Origin: Metabacillus sp. FJAT-52054
Lineage (GTDB): Bacteria; Bacillota; Bacilli; Bacillales; Bacillaceae
Direction of reading: 5' to 3'
NCBI RefSeq assembly: GCF_037201815.1
Contig: NZ_CP147407.1
Span: 3,666,723-3,730,722 of the forward strand
Length of the DNA stretch: 64,000 nucleotides
In this document: piece after piece, positions 26,199-34,513 of the stretch
Numbering within the stretch: position 1 is the first letter of the stretch
Layout: each line of letters starts with the position of its first letter
The notes under the pieces: generated by a model
Told to the model about the DNA's origin: nothing
Databases searched by the model: none
The model's input: the letters and a program-made list of their open reading frames with translations, nothing else
Program-made: the position numbers and the translations under genes

Positions 26199-26504
26199 TT
26201 ATCTGCCCTCCTTTCTCAAGGCTAATAACTTTTTTAAGTAAGCATTCTCCGCATCTGAAAAAGCTTTCTCTTCCATTAGCGTCCTTGGTTTAGGCCATCC
26301 AGATGGAAGACATCTTCTCGTCGTTTGCCCCTCTTGCTTTTCTGGTTTTGGCTTCTCTTTTACCTGATCCTTTTTAATCCACCGTCTCACCGTTTCGTCA
26401 GAAGGGATGCCAAACTCCCTAGCCACACTTAAATAGCCCATATCTGCATGGTCATGATAAAACTTAACCACTTTCTTTTTATATTCCGCTGAGTATTTTC
26501 TCAT
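26199..26504 (-). CDS. IS3-family transposase OrfA (helix-turn-helix)
   Basis: A 101-aa HTH_Tnp_1 protein that recognises the IS ends. The N-terminus MRKYSAEYKKKVVKFYHDH and SVAREFGIPSDETVRRWIKK form the helix-turn-helix. The end AENAYLKKLLALRKEGR contains the leucine-zipper-like segment and the slippery codons TTA-AAA-AAG. A GGAGGAGATCC-type RBS precedes the ATG. It is cotranscribed with orfB and probably acts as regulator of transposition when made alone. Confidence 0.92.
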   Translation of the reverse strand: MRKYSAEYKKKVVKFYHDHADMGYLSVAREFGIPSDETVRRWIKKDQVKEKPKPEKQEGQTTRRCLPSGWPKPRTLMEEKAFSDAENAYLKKLLALRKEGR

Positions 26505-26710
26505 CTGGATCTCCTCCTTTGATTGAAGACACTAACATGTCTAAGGAGACCCTGTAAACTATATGGGGAGCATAGCACAGGCCCCTCCCCTCACCCCCAC
26601 GGTCAGCCCCCTGCATACTCCCGCCAAACACAATAACCATGCACAGCCCTTTCCCCTCCTCCATACGATAACCCTATACCAAAATGGGTTAGTTTTGAGG
26701 AGGACTCTAT

Positions 26711-27340
26711 TTGAAGAAGGCTTTATCCTTGCTGATTGTTTCGCTTTTTTTGCTAAGCGGCTGTGTGATTAATGAGAAACCCAAGACGGTTCAAACCGTT
26801 CAAGAGCCCCCTGTTGAAAAAGAAAGCCCGCCTGTTCAGAGAGAAGAAGAGCCGGCTCCAGAGCCAGTGCCTGAACCAGCCCCTGCACCTGAGGAACCGC
26901 CTGCTGCGGAGGAGCCTGCAGCGCCTGCTGTTCCGGATGTGAGCGATGCGGAGATGCAGTATTTGGATCAGGTTAGTCCGATGCTTGAACAGCTGTCCGC
27001 GGGGCTTTATGCTTTTGGGGAGCTGAATATGCAGGCAAGCGGGGATCCATCGCTTCTGACCGATTCGGGCTGGACGAAGGAAATGGCGAAAGCGCTGGTG
27101 CAGATGCAGAGTGCGAGCGATGATTTGAAAAGTCTTCAGCCGCCTCCGGGAATGGCGGAGGTTCATGATTTGTTTCTTTTGGCAGGCAAGGAGATTGATT
27201 ATGTTGTAGCGCATTACCCGGGTGCTGTTGATTCAATGGATATTGCTGCGATAGAGCAGTGTACGGAGGCGCTATTAAATGTCGGAATGTATATGGATCA
27301 GGCTTCGGCATTGCTCGGGAGCTCTCCCCAATCCTATTAG
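26711..27340 (+). CDS. Lipoprotein with proline/glutamate-rich linker
   Basis: A 209-aa predicted lipoprotein. TTG start 6 nt after GAGGAGGA. The signal peptide ends in the lipobox LLSGC (Cys18). A low-complexity stretch of P, E and A (residues about 30-78) holds the folded part off the membrane. The C-terminal domain (about 80-205) is helical: DVSDAEMQYLDQVSPMLEQLSAG, then a repeated LVQMQSASDDLKSLQPPPGM...HDLFLLAGKEIDY. This resembles four-helix DUF3829/DUF7018-like Bacillus lipoproteins, but I cannot name the family. It is monocistronic with a following terminator shared with the convergent kinase gene. Function unknown. Confidence 0.8.
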   Translation: MKKALSLLIVSLFLLSGCVINEKPKTVQTVQEPPVEKESPPVQREEEPAPEPVPEPAPAPEEPPAAEEPAAPAVPDVSDAEMQYLDQVSPMLEQLSAGLYAFGELNMQASGDPSLLTDSGWTKEMAKALVQMQSASDDLKSLQPPPGMAEVHDLFLLAGKEIDYVVAHYPGAVDSMDIAAIEQCTEALLNVGMYMDQASALLGSSPQSY

Positions 27341-27341
27341 G

Positions 27342-27368
27342 AAAAGCCAAGATGTCTTGGCTTTTTTT
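27342..27368. terminator. Terminator between lipoprotein and kinase genes
   Basis: AAAAGCCAAG and CTTGGCTTTT pair with a 4-nt loop and are followed by T residues. It overlaps the ends of both convergent genes and probably serves both. Confidence 0.88.
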
Positions 27369-28786
27369 CATATACTTAGGATAATGCGGATTGTCGTGCC
27401 CTCACCTTTTTTCGATTGTATTTGCAGGACATCCTTTCGCTTATAGAAAAGTTCAAGTCGGCGAATCACGTTTCGGAGGCCGATTCCGGTTGAGTGGCCG
27501 CTGCTAATTTCATGCGCATGATCCTGCTGGTCAAAAATCTTCTGCACCTGATCCTCTGTCATCCCTTCCCCATTATCGGTAATTTCAATAATCGGCGTCC
27601 CCCTGCGCGAGAAAATCCGCAGGGCAATTTCCCCGCCGGACTCATTGTTCTCCACTCCATGAATGAACGCGTTCTCTACGAGCGGCTGAAGAGTAAGACT
27701 AGGAATCTCCTTTTTCAAACAGGTTTCATCGATTTCCATTGTAAAGGCAATTCGATCGGCAAATCTGGTTTTTTGAATGTAAAAATACTCCTGAACCACG
27801 CTCACTTCTTCAGAAAGGGTAACCGTTTTGTTGAGATTGCCAAGGCTGTAGCGGAGCAGCTGGGAAACGGATTCAATTAGACGGCTTGTAACCGGGGCAT
27901 CTTCTAAGTAGGCCATCCGGACAACCGTATTGAGTGTGTTAAAAAGAAAATGCGGGTTGATCTGGTTTTGCAGGTGCTTGAGTTCAAGCTCCTTTAGCAG
28001 CTGATCGAGCTCTGATTTTTCCTCCATTTCTTCAATAAGACGCTTTAAATTATCCTTCATATGGTTAAACGACTCTCCAAGAACACGGATTTCGTCTCTG
28101 GATTTGACGGCAATGGACGGTCCTTCAAAGCGGCCGGAAGCAATCTCCTTCGCTGCATCAGACAGCTGCCGGATGGGCCGGGTGACGCCTCTTGAGAAAA
28201 AAAGAGCCAAAAGCAGCGCAAGAAGAAGTGTGGAAGAAAACAGGCTGATCGTGAACCATTGAAACGCCTGGTTGCGCTTTTCCATATCCTGATAAAATGC
28301 ACGGTACTCAAAAAGCTCCATGTTCAAAAGGGTGAGGGTGGATTCCTGCAAATAAGATGAGATATTCTGAACTTCCTTTAAGTGCCTCAGGTAATCCTCA
28401 ATTTGACTCGTTTTCACTTCCTCAATGGTCGCATCACTTTCTTCAAGCAGGCTCTTCATCATGTTTCGATATTTCAAAAGCTCAGGATCGCCTACTCCCG
28501 CAGGTTTTTCTAGCTCCAGCCGATTGTAATTTTTACTGAAGGATTTTTTGAGCTGATCATACTCCTGTACAAACTCCCCATCTTTTTCGACGGCGAAGCC
28601 ATTAATTTTTTCATAAATAGAGCTCGCCTGCTGGGAAACTTCATTGAACAAAAGAAACCCCTGAAAGCTTTGGTGATACTCGGAAACCATCCGATTGCTG
28701 CTGAAATAGATAGAGAAGGTTACGATATTGAATAGCGCGACAAAGACTGAAAAATAGATAAGGAGCTTGCTGCGGATCGATTTCAT
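27368..28786 (-). CDS. YesM/LytS-type sensor histidine kinase
   Basis: A 472-aa membrane kinase. The N-terminal helix (about 8-30), an extracytoplasmic helical sensor (30-175), a second helix (about 178-198) and a HAMP domain (SRGVTRPIRQLSDAAKEIASG...FNHMKDNL) are followed by a His_kinase domain with the phosphorylated His in QNQINPHFLFNTLN. The ATPase domain has PLVENAFIHGVEN, ITDNGEGM and GIGLRNVIRRL. In this family the kinase normally works with an AraC-type response regulator controlling sugar uptake. Here its start overlaps the stop of a sugar-binding protein gene (ATGA, 4 nt), but the next gene downstream is a convergent lipoprotein and no regulator is in the window. Confidence 0.93.
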   Translation of the reverse strand: MKSIRSKLLIYFSVFVALFNIVTFSIYFSSNRMVSEYHQSFQGFLLFNEVSQQASSIYEKINGFAVEKDGEFVQEYDQLKKSFSKNYNRLELEKPAGVGDPELLKYRNMMKSLLEESDATIEEVKTSQIEDYLRHLKEVQNISSYLQESTLTLLNMELFEYRAFYQDMEKRNQAFQWFTISLFSSTLLLALLLALFFSRGVTRPIRQLSDAAKEIASGRFEGPSIAVKSRDEIRVLGESFNHMKDNLKRLIEEMEEKSELDQLLKELELKHLQNQINPHFLFNTLNTVVRMAYLEDAPVTSRLIESVSQLLRYSLGNLNKTVTLSEEVSVVQEYFYIQKTRFADRIAFTMEIDETCLKKEIPSLTLQPLVENAFIHGVENNESGGEIALRIFSRRGTPIIEITDNGEGMTEDQVQKIFDQQDHAHEISSGHSTGIGLRNVIRRLELFYKRKDVLQIQSKKGEGTTIRIILSI

Positions 28787-29784
28787 TGCTGGGCCCCCTC
28801 TGGCTTGCCCGGAGTGAGCGGCAGGTCATACTCTCGAATAATGGCCGTATCCGTATGCTGAATCGGTTCCGGACTGAGCCCTTTTTTGATTTGCAGCAGC
28901 GTTTCGACCCCTTTATAGCCCATTTGATACGGATATTGAACGACCGTCGCCTGGATGGTGCCCTTTTCAATGTATTTTAGCGTCTCCGGCAACGTATCGA
29001 AGCCAATTACATACGTCCGCCCGTCCTTTTTCAAATACTCCGCTACCTGCGCAATGCCGATCCCATCCAGAGCGCTCGTCCCGTAAAATGCATTGAGTTC
29101 CGGATATTCCTGAAAAAATTCGTATGCGGCCTTTACCGCACCCGCCTTGGTAATATTGGATTCTTTTTGAGCTGCGACCTTGATACGAGACTGTGATTTA
29201 ATTGCATCTAAAAACCCCTGCACCCGCAGCTTCTGATGGGACGCCTCGAAACTCCCGGTAATAATCCCAACCGTCTGAGGCCCCTTCGTATCAGCCATCA
29301 GCGCCTTTCCCGCAAGAAAACCGGCATAATAATTATCCGTCCCGATATACACCGACCGCTCACTGTTCGGCGCATCCGTATCAATCGTCACAACCGGAAT
29401 ACCCTTTTCTACTGCTTTATTTAAAAGCGGCGTAAACTCCTGATCGACAATCCCCTGTGTCAGCAGTCCATCGACCTGTCCCGCAATCGCCATATCAATC
29501 GTTTTCAAATGCTCATCTATATTTGCCTGCTTCGGACCAAGGAATTCAAGAGAAACCCCATGCTCCGCCGCCGCATCCTGAGCCCCTTCCTCGACCAGAC
29601 TCCAGTACTCGTTATCTAGCTCCTCAGGAATGAGGACAAAATGAAACGTATGCTTTGGATCCGTCTTCCCTGCTGCAATTTCCGTCACATGAAAGGTTTC
29701 CTTTCCAAAGTAAATGGTCATGGCAGCCGTTGTTGCAAAAATAAGAATAGCAGAAAGGTAGAGAAATCGTTTGAGGTACGCCAT
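28783..29784 (-). CDS. Membrane-anchored sugar-binding protein (LacI/RbsB type), kinase partner
   Basis: A 333-aa periplasmic-binding-protein-like protein with one N-terminal membrane segment (FLYLSAILIFATTAAMTIYF) and no lipobox, so it stays anchored. The fold is Peripla_BP_4: FHFVLIPEELDNEYW, EGAQDAAAEHGV, VDGLLTQGI, GIPVVTIDTDAP, YIGTDNYYAGFLAG, FYGTSALDGIGIAQV and YPYQMGYKGVETL. The ATG has AAGGAGAACCTC upstream. Because it is translationally coupled to the YesM-type kinase and no permease genes are present, its likely job is to present a bound sugar to the kinase rather than import it. A cre-like site lies 12-25 nt upstream. Confidence 0.88.
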   Translation of the reverse strand: MAYLKRFLYLSAILIFATTAAMTIYFGKETFHVTEIAAGKTDPKHTFHFVLIPEELDNEYWSLVEEGAQDAAAEHGVSLEFLGPKQANIDEHLKTIDMAIAGQVDGLLTQGIVDQEFTPLLNKAVEKGIPVVTIDTDAPNSERSVYIGTDNYYAGFLAGKALMADTKGPQTVGIITGSFEASHQKLRVQGFLDAIKSQSRIKVAAQKESNITKAGAVKAAYEFFQEYPELNAFYGTSALDGIGIAQVAEYLKKDGRTYVIGFDTLPETLKYIEKGTIQATVVQYPYQMGYKGVETLLQIKKGLSPEPIQHTDTAIIREYDLPLTPGKPEGAQQ

Positions 29785-29795
29785 GAGGTTCTCCT

Positions 29796-29809
29796 TGTAA
29801 GCGTTTTAT
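29796..29809 (-). promoter_or_regulatory. Candidate catabolite-responsive (cre-like) site
   Basis: TGTAAGCGTTTTAT matches the CcpA consensus TGWAANCGNTNWCA except for the last two bases. It sits directly upstream of the RBS of the sugar-binding/kinase operon, where CcpA binding would block transcription. Recognition by CcpA is inference. Confidence 0.4.
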
Positions 29810-29860
29810 TTCTATTGTAGGAGATTTGGCGGGGGTTGGGAAGGGGGAAGTTTGGGTGTG

Positions 29861-29987
29861 TGCACTGACCCCCGCTCTGATAAAGGACTAAAACTCCGTC
29901 CCCCTCTCACTTTTTCCGTTGTGCCGCATGAGGTTCGGCGGTTTGTGCTCTGTCCCCTGATGCGGTGATGCGGCGGGGGTCAGTGCA
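29861..29987. repeat. 127-bp terminal-inverted-repeat element, copy D
   Basis: It has the same length and the same perfect 14-bp ends as copy A: TGCACTGACCCCCG (29861-29874) and CGGGGGTCAGTGCA (29974-29987). The interior shares TGATAAAGGACTAAAACTCC and TGATGCGGTGATGCGG. It lies in the gap between the sugar-binding gene and a small membrane protein gene. Confidence 0.87.
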
Positions 29988-29997
29988 ACGCACACAA

Positions 29998-30020
29998 AAA
30001 AAAGAAGGGTCTCCCCTTCT
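29998..30020 (-). terminator. Terminator of the 73-aa membrane protein gene
   Basis: AGAAGGG and CCCTTCT pair on the minus strand with a 4-nt loop and are followed by eight T; it overlaps the stop codon at 30020. Confidence 0.85.
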
Positions 30021-30241
30021 CACCTGCTGCGTGCAGCGTCTCTCATTTTCATGATGGAATAGCTTGTGATGGCTGCGATGATGGCGCAGGCGAATCCTGT
30101 GTACACGAATCCCATTTGGGCGGTTCCCGCCTGAAGCTGCAGCGTTAAGTAGTAGCCGAAGAAGACGAGGACTCCGAGGAGAGAAACGTTGCGAACCAGC
30201 TTTAAGTAGGATATATAGGATGCTCGGTCAAAATTAAACAT
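30020..30241 (-). CDS. Small two-helix membrane protein
   Basis: A 73-aa protein with two hydrophobic segments (VRNVSLLGVLVFFGYYL and GFVYTGFACAIIAAITSYSI) and a basic C-terminus (MKMRDAARSR). ATG 30247 is too close to GAGAGG; the ATG two codons later (30241) has better spacing. I do not recognise the family; size and topology resemble YrhC-like proteins of Bacillus. It stands alone with its own terminator, upstream of another small membrane protein gene on the same strand. Confidence 0.65.
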   Translation of the reverse strand: MFNFDRASYISYLKLVRNVSLLGVLVFFGYYLTLQLQAGTAQMGFVYTGFACAIIAAITSYSIMKMRDAARSR

Positions 30242-30300
30242 AGTCATTACCTCTCAATCAAATAATCTTGTAAGAGGATATTTACCCGTTTTTGCAAACC

Positions 30301-30492
30301 TTAAACATCCGATTGATTTTTTTGCTGACCCCTTCGGTTTTTCCATTTGTTCAGGAGAATAATGACGATGACAAAGTATATTCCACTGGCAATAAGCAGT
30401 GAAGTTGTGTCAGTTCCGAAAAATTTATAAAGAATGGGTCCGCCGCAGACAGCTGCTATCAGGTACCACATCCAGAAGGATAGATTGTTCAT
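30301..30492 (-). CDS. Small two-helix membrane protein
   Basis: A 63-aa protein starting at ATG 30492 after a perfect AGGAGG. It begins MNNLSFWMWYLIAAVCGGPIL and has a second helix (SLLIASGIYFVIVIILL), ending in a basic and glutamine-rich tail (NKWKNRRGQQKNQSDV). A longer frame upstream lacks an RBS. The function is unknown. It is on the same strand as the 73-aa membrane protein, 54 nt upstream of it, and may be cotranscribed. Confidence 0.7.
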   Translation of the reverse strand: MNNLSFWMWYLIAAVCGGPILYKFFGTDTTSLLIASGIYFVIVIILLNKWKNRRGQQKNQSDV

Positions 30493-30631
30493 GGGGAGCC
30501 TCCTGTTTTGTTTTCTTCTATTATACAAATTAAATCGATATACCACAAAATCATTGGAAATTTAAGGAATCACGTTATACAATCCTCTATATTCGGGTAT
30601 GTATCATTAACGACTAAAGGAGGGCAAAACC

Positions 30632-31909
30632 ATGGTTAAAACCGGTGATGAAATACAATGGGCGGAGGTTTTGGCAAGGCTTCAGGATGAATTGGCAGAG
30701 CTGAACGAAGATTTTAACCGGAATTTTATTAAGCCGAACATTGTCCTGTCCGGGAAAACGGGCGTTGGGAAGAGTACGCTTATTAATGCGGTATTTGGTT
30801 TTAATGAGGCGGAGACCGGTGTCGGCAAGCCGGTTTCACAGGCACTTATTGAGTATCGGATTCCGGAAGCACCGGTTCACCTTTTTGATACAAAAGGGAT
30901 GGAGCTTGACCTGGAGCAGCGTGAGATCTCACGCAAACAGATTGTCAGCGAAATTCGGAAACGGGCTTCTTCTACAGATGCGGCGGACCACCTTCATATT
31001 ATGTGGTATTGCATTTCTAATGAAAGCAGACGGCTCGAGAGTACAGAAATTGAGTGGATCCGCAGCTTTTCCGAATACATGCCGGTCGTCATTGTGTTAA
31101 CGCAAACCTTCGATCAGAATGAAGCGTTTCTAAAATTTATAAAAGAAGAGCTCCCCCACCTTCCGATTTGCCGGGTACTGGCAAAGGAAAAAGTATTGCT
31201 GGGCGAGGTAAAAATTCCTCAGCATGGTTTAACCGATTTGATCGACAGGACGCTGGATATCATTCCGGAAGCGACTAGACGGGCGTTTACGGCGGCTCAG
31301 AAAATTGAAGTAGAACGGAAAATTGATTCAGCAAAAAAGCTGATTCAGGAGCGGCTCGATTCAAACAGCCCGGTGAGCTATAAAAATCTCGCCCACGCGG
31401 CTGAAGCATTCCCGATCGGCATGGATATGATGGGCCGAAGCGCTGTTTACTTGTATATGGCGAAAGACATTATGACAGTCATGGGCATTCCCGTAAACCG
31501 CAACTTCCTGAAGTTCACTAAGGAAGCAAGGCCGCTCCTGCAATCCATTCTGCTTCCATTCGTTGCCTCTGAAGGCGGGCGCGCAATCGGCAAAGCTGCC
31601 CTTAAATACGGTACGAAGCAGCTGAGCAAGGAAGGCGCCTCCACCCTAGCCAAGCTCGCCGGAAAAACGGTCGGTAAAGCCAATCTGCTTCTTTCTCCGA
31701 TTGTCGGACTCGTCGCAGGGAGCTTCAATCGGAAAGTCACCGAAGCCATCGCCAACTCCTTTATTAATACATGTGCGGACTTTTTAAGACAGGAAATCAG
31801 CTACAAGGACTACTCCACTACTGAAATTATGGAGAAGCTTTCAATTGGGATGAAGGTACGGATGAATGAGAATAAGGAGAAAATTGAGGAGCTTGCGGTG
31901 AAAAGCTAA
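30632..31909 (+). CDS. Dynamin/Era-like GTPase with C-terminal DUF697-like membrane-associating region
   Basis: A 425-aa P-loop GTPase. Walker A is GKTGVGKSTL (about residues 41-50); the G3 motif is DTKGMEL and the G4-like position is LTQTFD. The C-terminal half is helical with hydrophobic, glycine-rich stretches (LLPFVASEGGRAIGKAALKYG, SPIVGLVAGSFNRKVT), as in the YcjX/DUF697 or IRG-like GTPases that associate with membranes. RBS AAAGGAGGGCAAAACC precedes the ATG. It is followed by a strong terminator, so it is a single-gene unit. Its cellular role is not known; homologues are scattered in Bacillus and cyanobacteria. Confidence 0.82.
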   Translation: MVKTGDEIQWAEVLARLQDELAELNEDFNRNFIKPNIVLSGKTGVGKSTLINAVFGFNEAETGVGKPVSQALIEYRIPEAPVHLFDTKGMELDLEQREISRKQIVSEIRKRASSTDAADHLHIMWYCISNESRRLESTEIEWIRSFSEYMPVVIVLTQTFDQNEAFLKFIKEELPHLPICRVLAKEKVLLGEVKIPQHGLTDLIDRTLDIIPEATRRAFTAAQKIEVERKIDSAKKLIQERLDSNSPVSYKNLAHAAEAFPIGMDMMGRSAVYLYMAKDIMTVMGIPVNRNFLKFTKEARPLLQSILLPFVASEGGRAIGKAALKYGTKQLSKEGASTLAKLAGKTVGKANLLLSPIVGLVAGSFNRKVTEAIANSFINTCADFLRQEISYKDYSTTEIMEKLSIGMKVRMNENKEKIEELAVKS

Positions 31910-31984
31910 ATAGGCATAACGTTTTATCGAAAAAGCTCGACATTTAATTTTTAGTCACTATAGAATTACGGTCACCAATTCATG

Positions 31985-32019
31985 AATCAGCCTGCTATTT
32001 AAGCAGGCTGATTTTTTCT
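31985..32019 (+). terminator. Terminator of the GTPase gene
   Basis: AATCAGCCTGCT and AGCAGGCTGATT form a 12-bp stem with a short loop, then a T run. The remaining 230 bp up to the LXG operon hold only its promoter. Confidence 0.92.
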
Positions 32020-32197
32020 CGTGTTTTAAGCACTAGTTTTATAGAATAATCTGGTTAACTTTTCAATAATTTGGGTAAAAACACTAAATAAAGATCAAAT
32101 TACTGCAAAAGTCACACTGTTTTTTTCTAATATAAGGTAAATTACCCATTCAACCTAATTTATCCCATCGTTTATCATAGAATAATGCTTACATATT

Positions 32198-32225
32198 TTG
32201 ACGAAATTTCACATTACAATAGATA
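32198..32225 (+). promoter_or_regulatory. Probable sigma-A promoter of the LXG operon
   Basis: TTGACG (32198-32203) and TAGATA (32220-32225) with a 16-nt spacer, ending about 25 nt before the first gene (RBS AAGGGGGTTACGG). The surrounding DNA is AT-rich. Confidence 0.5.
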
Positions 32226-32250
32226 TTAATTTTCAAGGGGGTTACGGATC

Positions 32251-32634
32251 ATGTCGTCCTATTTATCCTATCTTTATGAACAATTAAGAATAAAAGAGGA
32301 CCAGCTCGAGAAGCTTGAAACCGCTAAACCAAAGCTAGAAGGAATTCAGCAGGAATTTAAAGCAAAGATTACAATGTGCAAGGAACCTGAGCTGACTTCA
32401 GACACCTATAAAGGGGATCATGCAACGGATTTCGATAAAATCCGAACAGAATTAAAAGAAGAATATAAAGACATGTACGATGGGCAGCTTGAGGATGTCC
32501 TCAATCAGATTCAAGGGAAAATAGAAGAATTAAAAGCAGAGATTACGAATTTAAAAGATCAGATTAAAAAAGAAGAAGCAAGACTTGCTGCTGAGGCTAA
32601 AGCTGAGGCAGATGCCGCTGCGAAAGCAAACTAG
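32251..32634 (+). CDS. DUF5082 (YwqH-like) LXG partner
   Basis: A 127-aa cytosolic coiled-coil protein: helices around residues 1-50 (YEQLRIKEDQLEKLETAKPKL) and 65-125, ending in an alanine/glutamate-rich helix. Length, helical hairpin shape and position, first of three genes before an LXG toxin, match YwqH of B. subtilis ywqHIJK. There, and in T7SSb systems generally, such small helical proteins bind the LXG domain and act as targeting partners. It is followed 15 nt later by the second partner. The function is known for the family and inferred here. Confidence 0.85.
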   Translation: MSSYLSYLYEQLRIKEDQLEKLETAKPKLEGIQQEFKAKITMCKEPELTSDTYKGDHATDFDKIRTELKEEYKDMYDGQLEDVLNQIQGKIEELKAEITNLKDQIKKEEARLAAEAKAEADAAAKAN

Positions 32635-32649
32635 AAAGGAGTACATAAA

Positions 32650-32922
32650 ATGAGTGAAGAAATTGTATTAGATATTGATGAAGTAAATAAAGCAGTCGAT
32701 GGGCTGCAGTCATCCTCTCAAGGCTTCACCTCCTCCCTGGCAAGCGACTTCGCAAGCGGAAACGAACTGGATGCTGTAAAAAAAATTAACGAGTTGAATA
32801 AAGCACTTCAAGATGCCGCAGATCAATACAAAGCGCTTCTTTTAAAAAACATCCAGGCAACAAAAGAATCTGTCCAATCCATGAAGGATACAGACGACGA
32901 ATTGGCGTCTACCTTCAAATAA
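32650..32922 (+). CDS. DUF5344 / SACOL2603-type (YwqI-like) WXG-like partner
   Basis: A 90-aa WXG100-sized helical hairpin protein: MSEEIVLDIDEVNKAVDGLQ and a second helix ending VQSMKDTDDELASTFK. It lacks a WXG tryptophan; SGNELD marks the turn. YwqI and SACOL2603 family members have this size and the same place between the DUF5082 gene and the LXG gene. RBS AGAAAGGAGTACATAAA. It probably pairs with the DUF5082 protein on the LXG domain to present the toxin to the EssC/YukB secretion ATPase, whose genes are not in this window. Confidence 0.85.
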   Translation: MSEEIVLDIDEVNKAVDGLQSSSQGFTSSLASDFASGNELDAVKKINELNKALQDAADQYKALLLKNIQATKESVQSMKDTDDELASTFK

Positions 32923-32943
32923 AGAAAGGAGGTTTTCTAAGCA

Positions 32944-34485
32944 ATGAAAACTCTTGACGTCGAATCATTGAGCCAAGGCATTAAAACAGCCCTGGCAGAA
33001 ATCAAATCACAAAAAGAGCAGCTAAAGAAAATGGAGGCGGATGTCAAATCCATCGAAAACCTCCATACAGCCCTTACCGGTAAAGGCGGCCAGGCAATCC
33101 GTTCCTTTTACGGTGAAACACATAAGCCTCTTCTCGCCTACTATGATTTCTTATTCGAGAACTACGAGCGCGTTTTGAAGAAAATGAAAAAAGATCTGAC
33201 CGAGCTTGAGCCAGAAAAAAATGGAGTGATCAAACAGAGCTTTCTGGAGGGTGAACTGACCCAGGGACTGAACGAAACCAAAAACTACACCTCCGATCTG
33301 ACTGACGAAGCAAACGGAATCATCGATACCATCAAATCCATCGCACCCGTAAGTAATCTTGACGACAGCGGTGTAGCTGGTAAAGTAAGTGATGGAAAGA
33401 AAGACATGGAAGAAACCCTCAAGCAGCTAACTGAGTATGACCAAACTCAAACCTCTGAGCTCACGACCGTAGACCAGGACGTGCAAAAATTGAAGTCATA
33501 TGTCAGTGAAATTTCCGGTATGTATGAAAGCGGGAAACTGTCAGTTGGGGGGTATGTGCCGGGGCAGCTGTCCAAAAATAAAAATTACGACTCCTTAAAA
33601 AGTGACCTTTTGATTAAAAGATTAATGAATGTTGGAGACACCACAATGTCAGTTTTGGATAATGTCGGAAAAAGCATTGGTAACGGGGACTATGCATTAA
33701 TGGGTTTTCAACTTATTTCAACAGGATTAACAACTAAATTCAGTTCAAAGCTTAAAGTGAAATACAAAGGCGGCATCAAACCCGGTTTTTGGGATCGGGT
33801 TAGAGGAAATTACAAATTTACAGTCCAGATCGATAGGGAATGGACTGCCAAAGGAAAGCATAGAAACCCGCATGCAAAGTGGCTTAAGAATTTTGCAGAA
33901 CAAGCAACACCTACAAACCCTATCAAAAAGCTGGCTCATCAATTCATTAAGTCTTATGATAGTCCTTCACACTTAGTTAAGCACGCTGCTGGTTATCCAA
34001 AAAACTTCAATGGTTGGCTAGATGGGAAAACATTTTTAAAAGGATATGAAAAACGTATAGGACATGGCATAAAAGGATTGGTAAAGGATACTTTGAACGC
34101 AAAAGGATTTACAACAGTTGCCAAAAGAGTACCATACGTATCCTATGCAGTCTCAGCTGCTGGAAATGTTGGAGAATTTTTCAGTGCTGAAAATGCAAAA
34201 AAATCTGTAATGGAACGAAGTGGTCGAATGGTAGCAGGCATTGGGACAGACATTGTAGCAATCTCTGCCGGTGCTAAAATTGGGGCAATTGCTGGAACTG
34301 CAATCGGAGGTCCCGTAGGCACAGTAGTTGGAGGTGCTGTTGGAGGCTTAGTCGGTGGTATAGCGAGTTCTGTTGTTGGTGATAAAATTAAGGATGTTGG
34401 AGAAGCAGCCGGACGTGCAATTGAAAAAGAAGCAAAGAAAATCACCAATAATGTGACGAATTCTGTAATAGGCTGGTTTAATTAA
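32944..34485 (+). CDS. LXG-domain type VII toxin with C-terminal glycine zipper
   Basis: A 513-aa polymorphic toxin. The N-terminal LXG domain (about residues 1-205) starts MKTLDVESLSQGIKTALAEI and has LHTALTGKGGQAIRSFYGET, with long helices that dock in the secretion machinery. A linker (about 205-300) follows. The C-terminal part has no nuclease motif; instead residues about 425-490 contain a small-residue-rich GxxxG series (AGAKIGAIAGTAIGGPVGTV, then VGGAVGGLVGGIASSV). Glycine-zipper LXG toxins such as TelE insert into membranes and depolarise cells. The immediately following genes are membrane proteins, as expected for immunity to a membrane-acting toxin. RBS AAAGGAGG. The toxin type is inference from this motif and context. 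Confidence 0.9.
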   Translation: MKTLDVESLSQGIKTALAEIKSQKEQLKKMEADVKSIENLHTALTGKGGQAIRSFYGETHKPLLAYYDFLFENYERVLKKMKKDLTELEPEKNGVIKQSFLEGELTQGLNETKNYTSDLTDEANGIIDTIKSIAPVSNLDDSGVAGKVSDGKKDMEETLKQLTEYDQTQTSELTTVDQDVQKLKSYVSEISGMYESGKLSVGGYVPGQLSKNKNYDSLKSDLLIKRLMNVGDTTMSVLDNVGKSIGNGDYALMGFQLISTGLTTKFSSKLKVKYKGGIKPGFWDRVRGNYKFTVQIDREWTAKGKHRNPHAKWLKNFAEQATPTNPIKKLAHQFIKSYDSPSHLVKHAAGYPKNFNGWLDGKTFLKGYEKRIGHGIKGLVKDTLNAKGFTTVAKRVPYVSYAVSAAGNVGEFFSAENAKKSVMERSGRMVAGIGTDIVAISAGAKIGAIAGTAIGGPVGTVVGGAVGGLVGGIASSVVGDKIKDVGEAAGRAIEKEAKKITNNVTNSVIGWFN

Positions 34486-34513
34486 ATCTAATCATCAACT
34501 AAGGAGTTAAAAA

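Larger units (their letters stand above)
25310..26560 (-). mobile_element. IS3-family (IS150-like) insertion sequence
   Basis: A complete element of about 1.25 kb. Its ends are the inverted repeat AGTTTACAGGGTC (25310-25322) and its complement GACCCTGTAAACT (26548-26560). Inside are the two standard frames, orfA and orfB, on the minus strand, linked by an A-AAA-AAG slippery site (plus-strand 26229-26235). I could not identify a clear target-site duplication: the flanks read CCCTGTCA on the left and ATATGGGG on the right. It has landed beside the GC-rich dispersed repeats. Confidence 0.9.

Noticed and set aside
25300..26570. Target-site duplication of the IS3 element
   Set aside because: The flanks next to the inverted repeats do not match, so I could not support one.
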